Below, piece by piece: positions 1-15,674 of a stretch of DNA of 64,000 nucleotides. The stretch comes from Prosapia bicincta (lineage: Eukaryota > Arthropoda > Insecta > Hemiptera > Cercopidae), in the NCBI GenBank assembly GCA_036971475.1, contig JBAIZL010000005.1:61257655-61321654 (forward strand), written 5' to 3'. Made by a program: the position numbers and the translations under genes. The notes under the pieces were generated by a model. It made no database searches. It was not told where the DNA came from and saw only the letters and a list, made by a program, of their open reading frames with translations. Numbering within the stretch: position 1 is the first letter of the stretch; every line of letters starts with the position of its first letter.

Positions 1-1155
1 CTGGGTTGGACAAACAGAATCATGTCTAGCGGTTGCCATGAGATATTAGATGATAAATATATACTCGGAGATGTTAGCACATTAGGAGGCAAAGAAAAAA
101 TAACTGCAGAGTAACAGTACTAAGGACACTGGAATAAAGTAGTATATTAGAGATTTATTACAAAACAGGAGTGTAATAAATATAATAGGAACAAAATGGT
201 GGTGCTGGAAGTAGCACTGGGTTGAACAAACAGAATCATGTCTAGCGGTTGCCATGAGATATTAGATGATAAATATATACTCAGAGATGTTAGCACATTA
301 GGAGGCAAAGAAAAAATAACTGCAGAGTAACAGTACTAAGGACACTGGAATAAAGTAGTATATTATAGATTTATTACAGAACAGGAGTGTAATAAATATG
401 ATAGGGACCCAATGGTGGTGCTGGAAGTAGCATTGGGTTGAACAAACAGAATCATATCTAGTGGTTGCCATGAGATATTAGATGGTAAATATATATTCGT
501 AGATGTTAGCACATTAGGAGGCAAAGGAAAAAATAACTGCAGAGTAACAGTACTAAGGACACTGGAATAAAGTAGTATATTATAGATTTATTACAGAACA
601 GGAGTGTAATAAATATGATAGGGACCCAATGGTGGTGCTGGAAGTAGCATTGGGTTGAACAAACAGAATCATATCTAGTGGTTGCCATGAGATATTAGAT
701 GGTAAATATATATTCGTAGATGTTAGCACATTAGGAGGCAAAGGAAAAAATAACTGCAGAGTAACAGTACTAAGGACACTGGAATAAAGTAGTATATTAT
801 AGATTTATTACAAAACAGGAGTGTAATAAATATAATAGGAACAAAATGGTGGTGCTGGAAGTAGCACTGGGTTGAACAAACAGAATCATGTCTAGCGGTT
901 GCCATGAGATATTAGATGATAAATATATACTCAGAGATGTTAGCACATTAGGAGGCAAAGAAAAAATAACTGCAGAGTAACAGTACTAAGGACACTGGAA
1001 TAAAGTAGTATATTATAGATTTATTACAGAACAGGAGTGTAATAAATATGATAGGGACCCAATGGTGGTGCTGGAAGTAGCATTGGGTTGAACAAACAGA
1101 ATCATATCTAGTGGTTGCCATGAGATATTAGATGGTAAATATATATTCGTAGATG

Positions 1156-4100
1156 TTAGCACATTAGGAGGCAAAGGAAAAAATAACTGCAGAGTAACAG
1201 TACTAAGAACACTGGAATAAAGTAGTATATTAGAGATTTATTACAGAACAGTAGTGTAATAAATATGATAGGGACACAATGGTGGTGCTGGAAGTAGCAC
1301 TGGGTTGAACAAACAGAACCATGTCTAGCGGTTGCCATTAGATATTAGATGATAAATATATACTCGGAGATGTTAGCACATTAGGAGGCAAAGGAAAAAA
1401 TAACTGCAGAGTAACAGTACTAAGGACACTGGAATAAAGTAGTATATTAGAGATTTATTACAGAACAGTAGTGTAATAAATATGATAGGGACACAATGGT
1501 GGTGCTGGAAGTAGCACTGGGTTGAACAAACCGAATCATGTCTAGTGGTTGCCATCAGATATTAGATGATAAATATATACTCGGAGATGTTAGCACATTA
1601 GGAGGCAAAGGAAAAAATAACTACAGAGTAACAGTACTAAGGACACTGGAATAAAGTAGTATATTAGAGATTTATTACAGAACAGGAGTGTAATAAATAT
1701 GATATTGACAAAATGGTGGTGCTGGAAGTAGCACTGGGTTGAACAAACAAAACCATGTCTAGTGGTTGCCATGAGATATTAGATGATAAATATATACTCG
1801 GAGATGTTAGCACATTAGGAGGCAAAGGAAAAAATAACTGCAGAGTAACAGTACTAAGGACACTGGAATAAAGTAGTATATTATAGATTTATTACAGAAC
1901 AGTAGTGTAATATATATGATAGGGACACAATGGTGGTGCTGGAAGTAGCACTGGGTTGAACAAACAGAACCATGTCTAGCGGTTGCCATGAGATATTAGA
2001 TGATAAATATATACTCAGAGATGTTAGCACATTAGGAGGCAAAGAAAAAATAACTGCAGAGTAACAGTACTAAGGACACTGGAATAAAGTAGTATATTAT
2101 AGATTTATTACAGAACAGGAGTGTAATAAATATGATAGGGACACAATGGTGGTGCTGGAAGTAGCATTGGGTTGAACAAACAGAATCATATCTAGTGGTT
2201 GCCATGAGATATTAGATGGTAAATATATATTCGTAGATGTTAGCACATTAGGAGGCAAAGGAAAAAATAACTGCAGAGTAACAGTACTAAGGACACTGGA
2301 ATAAAGTAGTATATTAGAGATTTATTACAGAAAAGTAGTGTAATAAATATGATAGGGACACAATGGTGGTGCTGGAAGTAGCACTGGGTTGAACAAACAG
2401 AACCATGTCTAGCGGTTGCCATGAGATATTAGATGATAAATATATACTCGGAGATGTTAGCACATTAGGAGGCAAAGGAAAAAATAACTGCAGAGTAACA
2501 GTACTAAGGACACTGGAATAAAGTAGTATATTAGAGATTTATTACAGAACAGGAGTGTAATAAATATGATATTGACAAAATGGTGGTGCTGGAAGTAGCA
2601 CTGGGTTGAACAAACAAAACCATGTCTAGTGGTTGCCATGAGATATTAGATGATATATACATGTACTCGGATATGTTAGCACATTAGGAGCCAAGAAAAA
2701 ATAACTGCAGAGTAACAGTACTAATGACACTGGAATAAAGTAGTATATTATAGATTTATTACAGTACAGGAGTGTAATAAATATGATAGGAACAAAATGG
2801 TGGTGCTGGAAGTAGCACTGGGTTGGACAAACAGAATCATGTCTAGCGGTTGCCATGAGATATTAGATGATAAATATATACTCGGAGATGTTAGCACATT
2901 AGGAGGCAAAGAAAAAATAACTGCAGAGTAACAGTACTAAGGACACTGGAATAAAGTAGTATATTATAGATTTATTACAAAACAGGAGTGTAATAAATAT
3001 AATAGGAACAAAATGGTGGTGCTGGAAGTAGCACTGGGTTGAACAAACAGAATCATGTCTAGCGGTTGCCATGAGATATTAGATGATAAATATATACTCA
3101 GAGATGTTAGCACATTAGGAGGCAAAGAAAAAATAACTGCAGAGTAACAGTACTAAGGACACTGGAATAAAGTAGTATATTATAGATTTATTACAGAACA
3201 GGAGTGTAATAAATATGATAGGGACCCAATGGTGGTGCTGGAAGTAGCATTGGGTTGAACAAACAGAATCATATCTAGTGGTTGCCATGAGATATTAGAT
3301 GGTAAATATATATTCGTAGATGTTAGCACATTAGGAGGCAAAGGAAAAAATAACTGCAGAGTAACAGTACTAAGGACACTGGAATAAAGTAGTATATTAG
3401 AGATTTATTACAGAACAGTAGTGTAATAAATATGATAGGGACACAATGGTGGTGCTGGAAGTAGCACTGGGTTGAACAAACAGAACCATGTCTAGCGGTT
3501 GCCATGAGATATTAGATGGTAAATATATACTCGGAGATGTTAGCACATTAGGAGGCAAAGGAAAAAATAACTACAGAGTAACAGTACTAAGGACACTGGA
3601 ATAAAGTAGTATATTAGAGATTTATTACAGAACAGTAGTGTAGTAAATATGATAGGGACACAATGGTGGTGCTGGAAGTAGCACTGGGTTGAACAAACAG
3701 AACCATGTCTAGCGGTTGCCATTAGATATTAGATGATAAATATATACTCGGAGATGTTAGCACATTAGGAGGCAAAGGAAAAAATAACTGCAGAGTAACA
3801 GTACTAAGGACACTGGAATAAAGTAGTATATTAGAGATTTATTACAGAACAGTAGTGTAATAAATATGATAGGGACACAATGGTGGTGCTGGAAGTAGCA
3901 CTGGGTTGAACAAACCGAATCATGTCTAGTGGTTGCCATCAGATATTAGATGATAAATATATACTCGGAGATGTTAGCACATTAGGAGGCAAAGGAAAAA
4001 ATAACTACAGAGTAACAGTACTAAGGACACTGGAATAAAGTAGTATATTAGAGATTTATTACAGAACAGGAGTGTAATAAATATGATATTGACAAAATGG

Positions 4101-5923
4101 TGGTGCTGGAAGTAGCACTGGGTTGAACAAACAAAACCATGTCTAGTGGTTGCCATGAGATATTAGATGATAAATATATACTCGGAGATGTTAGCACATT
4201 AGGAGGCAAAGGAAAAAATAACTGCAGAGTAACAGTACTAAGGACACTGGAATAAAGTAGTATATTATAGATTTATTACAGAACAGTAGTGTAATAAATA
4301 TGATAGGGACACAATGGTGGTGCTGGAAGTAGCACTGGGTTGAACAAACAGAATCATGTCTAGCGGTTGCCATGAGATATTAGATGATAAATATATACTC
4401 AGAGATGTTAGCACATTAGGAGGCAAAGAAAAAATAACTGCAGAGTAACAGTACTAAGGACACTGGAATAAAGTAGTATATTATAGATTTATTACAGAAC
4501 AGGAGTGTAATAAATATGATAGGGACACAATGGTGGTGCTGGAAGTAGCATTGGGTTGAACAAACAGAATCATATCTAGTGGTTGCCATGAGATATTAGA
4601 TGGTAAATATATATTCGTAGATGTTAGCACATTAGGAGGCAAAGGAAAAAATAACTGCAGAGTAACAGTACTAAGGACACTGGAATAAAGTAGTATATTA
4701 GAGATTTATTACAGAACAGTAGTGTAATAAATATGATAGGGACACAATGGTGGTGCTGGAAGTAGCACTGGGTTGAACAAACAGAACCATGTCTAGCGGT
4801 TGCCATGAGATATTAGATGATAAATATATACTCGGAGATGTTAGCACATTAGGAGGCAAAGGAAAAAATAACTGCAGAGTAACAGTACTAAGGACACTGG
4901 AATAAAGTAGTATATTAGAGATTTATTACAGAACAGGAGTGTAATAAATATGATATTGACAAAATGGTGGTGCTGGAAGTAGCACTGGGTTGAACAAACA
5001 AAACCATGTCTAGTGGTTGCCATGAGATATTAGATGATATATACATGTACTCGGATATGTTAGCACATTAGGAGCCAAGAAAAAATAACTGCAGAGTAAC
5101 AGTACTAATGACACTGGAATAAAGTAGTATATTATAGATTTATTACAGTACAGGAGTGTAATAAATATGATAGGAACAAAATGGTGGTGCTGGAAGTAGC
5201 ACTGAGTTGGACAAACAGAATCATGTCTAGCGGTTGCCATGAGATATTAGATGATAAATATATACTCGGAGAAGTTAGCACATTAGGAGGCAAAGAAAAA
5301 ATAACTGCAGAGTAACAGTACTAAGGACACTGGAATAAAGTAGTATATTATAGATTTATTACAAAACAGGAGTGTAATAAATATAATAGGAACAAAATGG
5401 TGGTGCTGGAAGTAGCACTGGGTTGAACAAACAGAATCATGTCTAGCGGTTGCCATGAGATATTAGATGATAAATATATACTCAGAGATGTTAGCACATT
5501 AGGAGGCAAAGAAAAAATAACTGCAGAGTAACAGTACTAAGGACACTGGAATAAAGTAGTATATTATAGATTTATTACAGAACAGGAGTGTAATAAATAT
5601 GATAGGGACACAATGGTGGTGCTGGAAGTAGCATTGGGTTGAACAAACAGAATCATATCTAGTGGTTGCCATGAGATATTAGATGGTAAATATATATTCG
5701 TAGATGTTAGCACATTAGGAGGCAAAGGAAAAAATAACTGCAGAGTAACAGTACTAAGGACACTGGAATAAAGTAGTATATTAGAGATTTATTACAGAAC
5801 AGTAGTGTAATAAATATGATAGGGACACAATGGTGGTGCTGGAAGTAGCACTGGGTTGAACAAACAGAACCATGTCTAGCGGTTGCCATGAGATATTAGA
5901 TGATAAATATATACTCGGAGATG
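1156..5923. repeat. 11-monomer higher-order repeat, 2384 bp, two tandem copies
   Basis: Monomer variants recur with a 2384-bp shift (eight 217-bp plus three 216-bp monomers). The diverged monomer near 2640-2850, marked by TGATATATACATGTACTCGG, returns near 5025-5240. Its left and right neighbours return in the same order. A third partial copy of this block starts near 10040 (shift 5199 from 4841). The block order shows amplification of a multi-monomer unit after the monomers had diverged. Confidence 0.85.
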
Positions 5924-8900
5924 TTAGCACATTAGGAGGCAAAGGAAAAAATAACTGCAGAGTAACAGTACTAAGGACACTGGAATAAAGTAGTATATTA
6001 TAGATTTATTACAGAACAGTAGTGTAATAAATATGATAGGGACACAATGGTGGTGCTGGAAGTAGCATTGGGTTGAACAAACAGAACCATGTCTAGTGGT
6101 TGCCATGAGATATTAGATGATAAATATATACTCAGAGATGTTAGCACATTAGGAGGCAAAGAAAAAATAACTGCAGAGTAACAGTACTAAGGACACTGGA
6201 ATAAAGTAGTATATTATAGATTTATTACAGAACAGGAGTGTAATAAATATGATAGGGACACAATGGTGGTGCTGGAAGTAGCACTGAGTTGGACAAACAG
6301 AATCATGTCTAGCGGTTGCCATGAGATATTAGATGATAAATATATACTCGGAGATGTTAGCACATTAGGAGGCAAAGAAAAAATAACTGCAGAGTAACAG
6401 TACTAAGGACACTGGAATAAAGTAGTATATTATAGATTTATTACAAAACAGGAGTGTAATAAATATAATAGGAACAAAATGGTGGTGCTGGAAGTAGCAC
6501 TGGGTTGAACAAACAGAATCATGTCTAGCGGTTGCCATGAGATATTAGATGATAAATATATACTCAGAGATGTTAGCACATTAGGAGGCAAAGAAAAAAT
6601 AACTGCAGAGTAACAGTACTAAGGACACTGGAATAAAGTAGTATATTATAGATTTATTACAGAACAGGAGTGTAATAAATATGATAGGGACACAATGGTG
6701 GTGCTGGAAGTAGCATTGGGTTGAACAAACAGAATCATATCTAGTGGTTGCCATGAGATATTAGATGGTAAATATATATTCGTAGATGTTAGCACATTAG
6801 GAGGCAAAGGAAAAAATAACTGCAGAGTAACAGTACTAAGGACACTGGAATAAAGTAGTATATTAGAGATTTATTACAGAACAGTAGTGTAATAAATATG
6901 ATAGGGACACAATGGTGGTGCTGGAAGTAGCACTGGGTTGAACAAACAGAACCATGTCTAGCGGTTGCCATGAGATATTAGATGATAAATATATACTCGG
7001 AGATGTTAGCACATTAGGAGGCAAAGGAAAAAATAACTGCAGAGTAACAGTACTAAGGACACTGGAATAAAGTAGTATATTAGAGATTTATTACAGAACA
7101 GTAGTGTAATAAATATGATAGGGACACAATGGTGGTGCTGGAAGTAGCACTGGGTTGAACAAACAGAATCATGTCTAGTGGTTGCCATCAGATATTAGAT
7201 GATAAATATATACTCGGAGATGTTAGCACATTAGGAGGCAAAGGAAAAAATAACTACAGAGTAACAGTACTAAGGACACTGGAATAAAGTAGTATATTAG
7301 AGATTTATTACAGAACAGGAGTGTAATAAATATGATATTGACAAAATGGTGGTGCTGGAAGTAGCACTGGGTTGAACAAACAAAACCATGTCTAGTGGTT
7401 GCCATGAGATATTAGATGATAAATATATACTCGGAGATGTTAGCACATTAGGAGGCAAAGGAAAAAATAACTGCAGAGTAACAGTACTAAGGACACTGGA
7501 ATAAAGTAGTATATTATAGATTTATTACAGAACAGTAGTGTAATAAATATGATAGGGACACAATGGTGGTGCTGGAAGTAGCATTGGGTTGAACAAACAG
7601 AACCATGTCTAGTGGTTGCCATGAGATATTAGATGATAAATATATACTCGGAGATGTTAGCACATTAGGAGGCAAAGGAAAAAATAACTGCAGAGTAACA
7701 GTACTAAGGACACTGGAATAAAGTAGTATATTAGAGATTTATTACAGAACAGTAGTGTAATAAATATGATAGGGACACAATGGTGGTGCTGGAAGTAGCA
7801 CTGGGTTGAACAAACAGAACCATGTCTAACGGTTGCCATTAGATATTAGATGATAAATATATACTCGGAGATGTTAGCACATTAGGAGGCAAAGGAAAAA
7901 ATAACTGCAGAGTAACAGTACTAAGGACACTGGAATAAAGTAGTATATTAGAGATTTATTACAGAACAGTAGTGTAATAAATATGATAGGGACACAATGG
8001 TGGTGCTAGAAGTAGCACTGGGTTGAACAAACAGAACCATGTCTAGCGGTTGCCATGAGATATTAGATGATAAATATATACTCGGAGATGTTAGCACATT
8101 AGGAGGAAAAGGAAAAAATAACTGCAGAGTAACAGTACTAAGGACACTGGAATAAAGTAGTATATTATAGATTTGTTACAGAACAGGAGTGTAATAAATA
8201 TGATATTGACAAAATGGTGGTGCTGGAAGTAGCACTGGGTTGAACAAACAAAACCATGTCTAGTGGTTGCCATGAGATATTAGATGATAAATATATACTC
8301 GGAGATGTTAGCACATTAGGAGGCAAAGGCAAAATAACTGCAGAGTAACAGTACTAAGGACACTGGAATAAAGTAGTATATTAGAGATTTATTACAGAAC
8401 AGTAGTGTAATAAATATGATAGGGACACAATGGTGGTGCTGGAAGTAGCACTGGGTTGAACAAACAGAACCATGTCTAGCGGTTGCCATGAGATATTAGA
8501 TGATAAATATATACTCGGAGATGTTAGCACATTAGGAGGCAAAGGAAAAAATAACTGCAGAGTAACAGTACTAAGGACACTGGAATAAAGTAGTATATTA
8601 TAGATTTATTACAGAACAGTAGTGTAATAAATATGATAGGAACACAATGGTGGTGCTGGAAGTAGCACTGGGTTGAACAAGCAGAATCATGTCTAGTGGT
8701 TGCCATGTGATATTAGATGATAAATATATACTCGTAGATGTTAGCACATTAGGAGGCAAAGGAAAAAATAACTACAGAGTAACAGTACTAAGGACACTGG
8801 AATAAAGTAGTATATTATAGATTTATTACAGAACAGGAGTGTAATAAATATGATAGGGACACAATGGTGGTGCTGGAAGTAGCATTGGGTTGAACAAACA

Positions 8901-10905
8901 GAATCATATCTAGTGGTTGCCATGAGATATTAGATGGTAAATATATATTCGTAGATGTTAGCACATTAGGAGGCAAAGAAAAAATAACTGCAGAGGAACA
9001 GTACTAAGGACACTGGAATAAAGTAGTATATTATAGATTTATTACAGAACAGGAGTGTAATAAATATGATAGAAACACAATGGTGGTGCTGGAAGTAGCA
9101 CGGGGTTGAACAAACAAAACCATGTCTAGCGGTTGCCATGAGATATTAGATGGTAAATATATACTCAGAGATGTTAGGACATTAGGAGGCAAAGAAAAAA
9201 TAACTTCAGAGTAACAGTACTAAGGACACTGGAATAAAGTAGTATATTATAGATTTATTACAGAACAGGTGTGTAATAAATATGATAGAAACACAATGGT
9301 GGTGCTGGAAGTAGCACTGGGTTGAACAAACAGAACCATGTGTAGCGGTTGCCATGAGATATTAGATGATAAATATATACTCGGAGATGTTAGCACATTA
9401 GTAGGCAAAGAAAAAATAACTGCAGAGTAACAGTACTAAGGACACTGGAATAAAGTAGTATATTAGGGATTTATTACAGAACACGAGTGTAATAAATATG
9501 ATAGGGACACAATGGTGGTGCTGGAAGTAGCACTGGGTTGAACAAACAGAATCATGTCTAGTGGTTGCCATCAGATATTAGATGATAAATATATACTCGG
9601 AGATGTTAGCACATTAGGAGGCAAAGGAAAAAATAACTACAGAGTAACAGTACTAAGGACACTGGAATAAAGTAGTATATTAGAGATTTATTACAGAACA
9701 GGAGTGTAATAAATATGATATTGACAAAATGGTGGAGCTGGAAGTAGCACTGGGTTGAACAAACAAAACCATGTCTAGTGGTTGCCATGAGATATTAGAT
9801 GATAAATATAAACTCGGACATGTTAGCACATTAGGAGGCAAAGGAAAAAATAACTGCAGAGTAACAGTACTAAGGACACTGGAATAAAGTAGTATATTAT
9901 AGATTTATTACAGAACAGTAGTGTAATAAATATGATATGGACACAATGTTGGTGCTGGAAGTAGCACTGGGTTGAACAAACAGAACCATGTCTAGCGGTT
10001 GCCATGAGATATTAGATGATAAATATATACTCGGAGATGTTAGCACATTAGGAGGCAAAGGAAAAAATAACTGCAGAGTAACAGTACTAAGGACACTGGA
10101 ATAAAGTAGTATATTAGAGATTTATTACAGAACAGGAGTGTAATAAATATGATATTGACAAAATGGTGGTGCTGGAAGTAGCACTGGGTTGAACAAACAA
10201 AACCATGTCTAGTGGTTGCCATGAGATATTAGATGATATATACATGTACTCGGATATGTTAGCACATTAGGAGCCAAGAAAAAATAACTGCAGAGTAACA
10301 GTACTAATGACACTGGAATAAAGTAGTATATTATAGATTTATTACAGTACAGGAGTGTAATAAATATGATAGGAACAAAATGGTGGTGCTGGAAGTAGCA
10401 CTGGGTTGGACAAACAGAATCATGTCTAGCGGTTGCCATGAGATATTAGATGATAAATATATACTCGGAGATGTTAGCACATTAGGAGGCAAAGAAAAAA
10501 TAACTGCAGAGTAACAGTACTAAGGACACTGGAATAAAGTAGTATATTATAGATTTATTACAAAACAGGAGTGTAATAAATATAATAGGAACAAAATGGT
10601 GGTGCTGGAAGTAGCACTGGGTTGAACAAACAGAATCATGTCTAGCGGTTGCCATGAGATATTAGATGATAAATATATACTCAGAGATGTTAGCACATTA
10701 GGAGGCAAAGAAAAAATAACTGCAGAGTAACAGTACTAAGGACACTGGAATAAAGTAGTATATTATAGATTTATTACAGAACAGGAGTGTAATAAATATG
10801 ATAGGGACACAATGGTGGTGCTGGAAGTAGCATTGGGTTGAACAAACAGAATCATATCTAGTGGTTGCCATGAGATATTAGATGGTAAATATATATTCGT
10901 AGATG

Positions 10906-13900
10906 TTAGCACATTAGGAGGCAAAGGAAAAAATAACTGCAGAGTAACAGTACTAAGGACACTGGAATAAAGTAGTATATTAGAGATTTATTACAGAACA
11001 GTAGTGTAATAAATATGATAGGGACACAATGGTGGTGCTGGAAGTAGCACTGGGTTGAACAAACAAAATCATGTCTAGTGGTTGCCATCAGATATTAGAT
11101 GATAAATATATACTCGGAGATGTTAGCACATTAGGAGGCAAAGGAAAAAATAACTACAGAGTAACAGTACTAAGGACACTGGAATAAAGTAGTATATTAG
11201 AGATTTATTACAGAACAGGAGTGTAATAAATATGATATTGACAAAATGGTGGTGCTGGAAGTAGCACTGGGTTGAACAAACAAAACCATGTCTAGTGGTT
11301 GCCATGAGATATTAGATGATAAATATATACTCGGAGATGTTAGCACATTAGGAGGCAAAGGAAAAAATAACTGCAGAGTAACAGTACTAAGGACACTGGA
11401 ATAAAGTAGTATATTAGAGATTTATTACAGAACAGTAGTGTAAAAAATATGATAGGGACACAATGGTGGTGCTGGAAGTAGCACTGGGTTGAACAAACAG
11501 AACCATGTCTAGCGGTTGCCATGAGATATTAGATGATAAATATATACTCGGAGATGTTAGCACATTAGGAGGCAAAGGAAAAAATAACTGCAGAGTAACA
11601 GTACTAAGGACACTGGAATAAAGTAGTATATTAGAGATTTATTACAGAACAGTAGTGTAATAAATATGATAGGGACACAATGGTGGTGCTGGAAGTAGCA
11701 CTGGGTTGAACAAACAGAATCATGTCTAGTGGTTGCCATCAGATATTAGATGATAAATATATACTCGGAGATGTTAGCACATTAGGAGGCAAAGGAAAAA
11801 ATAACTACAGAGTAACAGTACTAAGGACACTGGAATAAAGTAGTATATTAGAGATTTATTACAGAACAGGAGTGTAATAAATATGATATTGACAAAATGG
11901 TGGTGCTGGAAGTAGCACTGGGTTGAACAAACAAAACCATGTCTAGTGGTTGCCATGAGATATTAGATGATAAATATATACTCGGAGATGTTAGCACATT
12001 AGGAGGCAAAGGAAAAAATAACTGCAGAGTAACAGTACTAAGGACACTGGAATAAAGTAGTATATTATAGATTTATTACAGAACAGTAGTGTAATAAATA
12101 TGATAGGGACACAATGGTGGTGCTGGAAGTAGCACTGGGTTGAACAAACAGAACCATGTCTAGCGGTTGGCATGAGATATTAGATGATAAATATATACTG
12201 GGAGATGTTAGCACATTAGGAGGAAAAGGAAAAAATAACTGCAGAGTAACAGTACTAAGGACACTGGAATAAAGTAGTATATTATAGATTTATTACAGAA
12301 CAGTAGTGTAATAAATATGATAGGAACACAATGGTGGTGCTGGAAGTAGCACTGGGTTGAACAAGCAGAATCATGTCTAGTGGTTGCCATGTGATATTAG
12401 GTGATAAATATATACTCAGAGATGTTAGCACATTAGGAGGCAAAGAAAAAATAACTGCAGAGTAACAGTACTAAGGACACTGGAATAAAGTAGTATATTA
12501 TAGATTTATTACAGAACAGGAGTGTAATAAATATGATAGGGACACAATGGTGGTGCTGGAAGTAGCATTGGGTTGAACAAACAGAATCATATCTAGTGGT
12601 TGCCATGAGATATTAGATGGTAAATATATATTCGTAGATGTTAGCACATTAGGAGGCAAAGGAAAAAATAACTGCAGAGTAACAGTACTAAGGACACTGG
12701 AATAAAGTAGTATAATAGAGATTTATTACAGAACAGTAGTGTAATAAATATGATAGGGACACAATGGTGGTGCTGGAAGTAGCACTGGGTTGAACAAACA
12801 AAATCATGTCTAGTGGTTGCCATCAGATATTAGATGATAAATATATACTCGGAGATGTTAGCACATTAGGAGGCAAAGGAAAAAATAACTACAGAGTAAC
12901 AGTACTAAGGACACTGGAATAAAGTAGTATATTAGAGATTTATTACAGAACAGGAGTGTAATAAATATGATATTGACAAAATGGTGGTGCTGGAAGTAGC
13001 ACTGGGTTGAACAAACAAAACCATGTCTAGTGGTTGCCATGAGATATTAGATGATAAATATATACTCGGAGATGTTAGCACATTAGGAGGCAAAGGAAAA
13101 AATAACTGCAGAGTAACAGTACTAAGGACACTGGAATAAAGTAGTATATTAGAGATTTATTACAGAACAGTAGTGTAATAAATATGATAGGGACACAATG
13201 GTGGTGCTGGAAGTAGCACTGGGTTGAACAAACAGAACCATGTCTAGCGGTTGCCATGAGATATTAGATGATAAATATATACTCGGAGATGTTAGCACAT
13301 TAGGAGGCAAAGGAAAAAATAACTGCAGAGTAACAGTACTAAGGACACTGGAATAAAGTAGTATATTAGAGATTTATTACAGAACAGTAGTGTAATAAAT
13401 ATGATAGGGACACAATGGTGGTGCTGGAAGTAGCACTGGGTTGAACAAACAGAATCATGTCTAGTGGTTGCCATGAGATATTAGATGATAAATATATACT
13501 CGGAGATGTTAGCACATTAGGAGGCAAAGGAAAAAATAACTACAGAGTAACAGTACTAAGGACACTGGAATAAAGTAGTATATTAGAGATTTATTACAGA
13601 ACAGGAGTGTAATAAATATGATATTGACAAAATGGTGGTGCTGGAAGTAGCACTGGGTTGAACAAACAAAACCATGTCTAGTGGTTGCCATGAGATATTA
13701 GATGATAAATATATACTCGGAGATGTTAGCACATTAGGAGGCAAAGGAAAAAATAACTGCAGAGTAACAGTACTAAGGACACTGGAATAAAGTAGTATAT
13801 TATAGATTTATTACAGAACAGTAGTGTAATAAATATGATAGGGACACAATGGTGGTGCTGGAAGTAGCACTGGGTTGAACAAACAGAACCATGTCTAGCG

Positions 13901-14375
13901 GTTGGCATGAGATATTAGATGATAAATATATACTCGGAGATGTTAGCACATTAGGAGGAAAAGGAAAAAATAACTGCAGAGTAACAGTACTAAGGACACT
14001 GGAATAAAGTAGTATATTATAGATTTGTTACAGAACAGGAGTGTAATATATATGATATTGACAAAATGGTGGTGCTGGAAGTAGCACTGGGTTGAACAAA
14101 CAAAACCATGTCTAGTGGTTGCCATGAGATATTAGATGATAAATATATACTCGGAGATGTTAGCACATTAGGAGGCAAAGGCAAAATAACTGCAGAGTAA
14201 CAGTACTAAGGACACTGGAATAAAGTAGTATATTAGAGATTTATTACAGAACAGTAGTGTAATAAATATGATAGGGACACAATGGTGGTGCTGGAAGTAG
14301 CACTGGGTTGAACAAACAGAACCATGTCTAGCGGTTGCCATGAGATATTAGATGATAAATATATACTCGGAGATG
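10906..14375. repeat. 8-monomer higher-order repeat, 1735 bp, two tandem copies
   Basis: Variants at 10906, 11123, 11340, 11557, 11774 and 11991 reappear in the same order at 12641, 12858, 13075, 13292, 13509 and 13726. The shared marker GGTTGGCATGAG (C to G) occurs near 12166 and 13901. The last two monomers of each copy differ, so homogenisation is incomplete. The period differs from that of the 11-mer upstream. Confidence 0.8.
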
Positions 14376-15674
14376 TTAGCACATTAGGAGGAAAAAAAAA
14401 AATAACTGCAGAGTAACAGTACTAAGGACACTGGAATAAAGTAGTATATTATAGATTTATTACAGAACAGTAGTGTAATAAATATGATAGGAACACAATG
14501 GTGGTGCTGGAAGTAGCACTGGGTTGAACAAGCAGAATCATGTCTAGTGGTTGCCATGTGATATTAGATGATAAATATATACTCGTAGATGTTAGCACAT
14601 TAGGAGGCAAAGGAAAAAATAACTACAGAGTAACAGTACTAAGGACACTGGAATAAAGTAGTATATTATAGATTTATTACAGAACAGGAGTGTAATAAAT
14701 ATGATAGGGACACAATGGTGGTGCTGGAAGTAGCATTGGGTTGAACAAACAGAATCATATCTAGTGGTTGCCATGAGATATTAGATGGTAAATATATATT
14801 CGTAGATGTTAGCACATTAGGAGGCAAAGAAAAAATAACTGCAGAGTAACAGTACTAAGGACACTGGAATAAAGTAGTATATTAGAGATTTATTACAAAA
14901 CAGGAGTGTAATAAATATGATAGAAACACAATGGTGGTGCTGGAAGTAGCACTGGGTTGAACAAACAGAACCAAGTGTAGCGGTTGCCATGAGATATTAG
15001 ATGATAAATATATACTCGGAGATGTTAGCACATTAGTAGGCAAAGAAAAAATAACTGCAGAGTAACAGTACTAAGGACACTGGAATAAAGTAGTATATTA
15101 GAGATTTATTACAGAACAGGAGTGTAATAAATATGATAGGGACACAATGGTGGTGCTGGAAGTAGCACTGGGTTGAACAAACAGAACCATGTCTAGCGGT
15201 TGCCATGAGATATTAGATGATAAATATATACTCGGAGATGTTAGCACATTAGGAGGCAAAGGAAAAAATAACTGCACAGTAACAGTACTAAGGACACTGG
15301 AATAAAGTAGTATATTAGAGATTTATTACAGAACAGGAGTGTAATAAATATGATAGGGACACAATGGTGGTGCTGGAAGTAGCACTGGGTTGAACAAACA
15401 GAACCATGTCTAGTGGTTGCCATGAGATATTAGATGATAAATATATACTCGGAGATGTTAGCACATTAGGAGGCAAAGGAAAAAATAACTGCAGAGTAAC
15501 AGTACTAAGGACACTGGAATAAAGTAGTATATTAGAGATTTATTACAGAACAGTAGTGTAATAAATATGATAGGGACACAATGGTGGTGCTGGAAGTAGC
15601 ACTGGGTTGAACAAACAGAATCATATCTAGTGGTTGCCATGAGATATTAGATGATAAATATATACTCGGAGATG

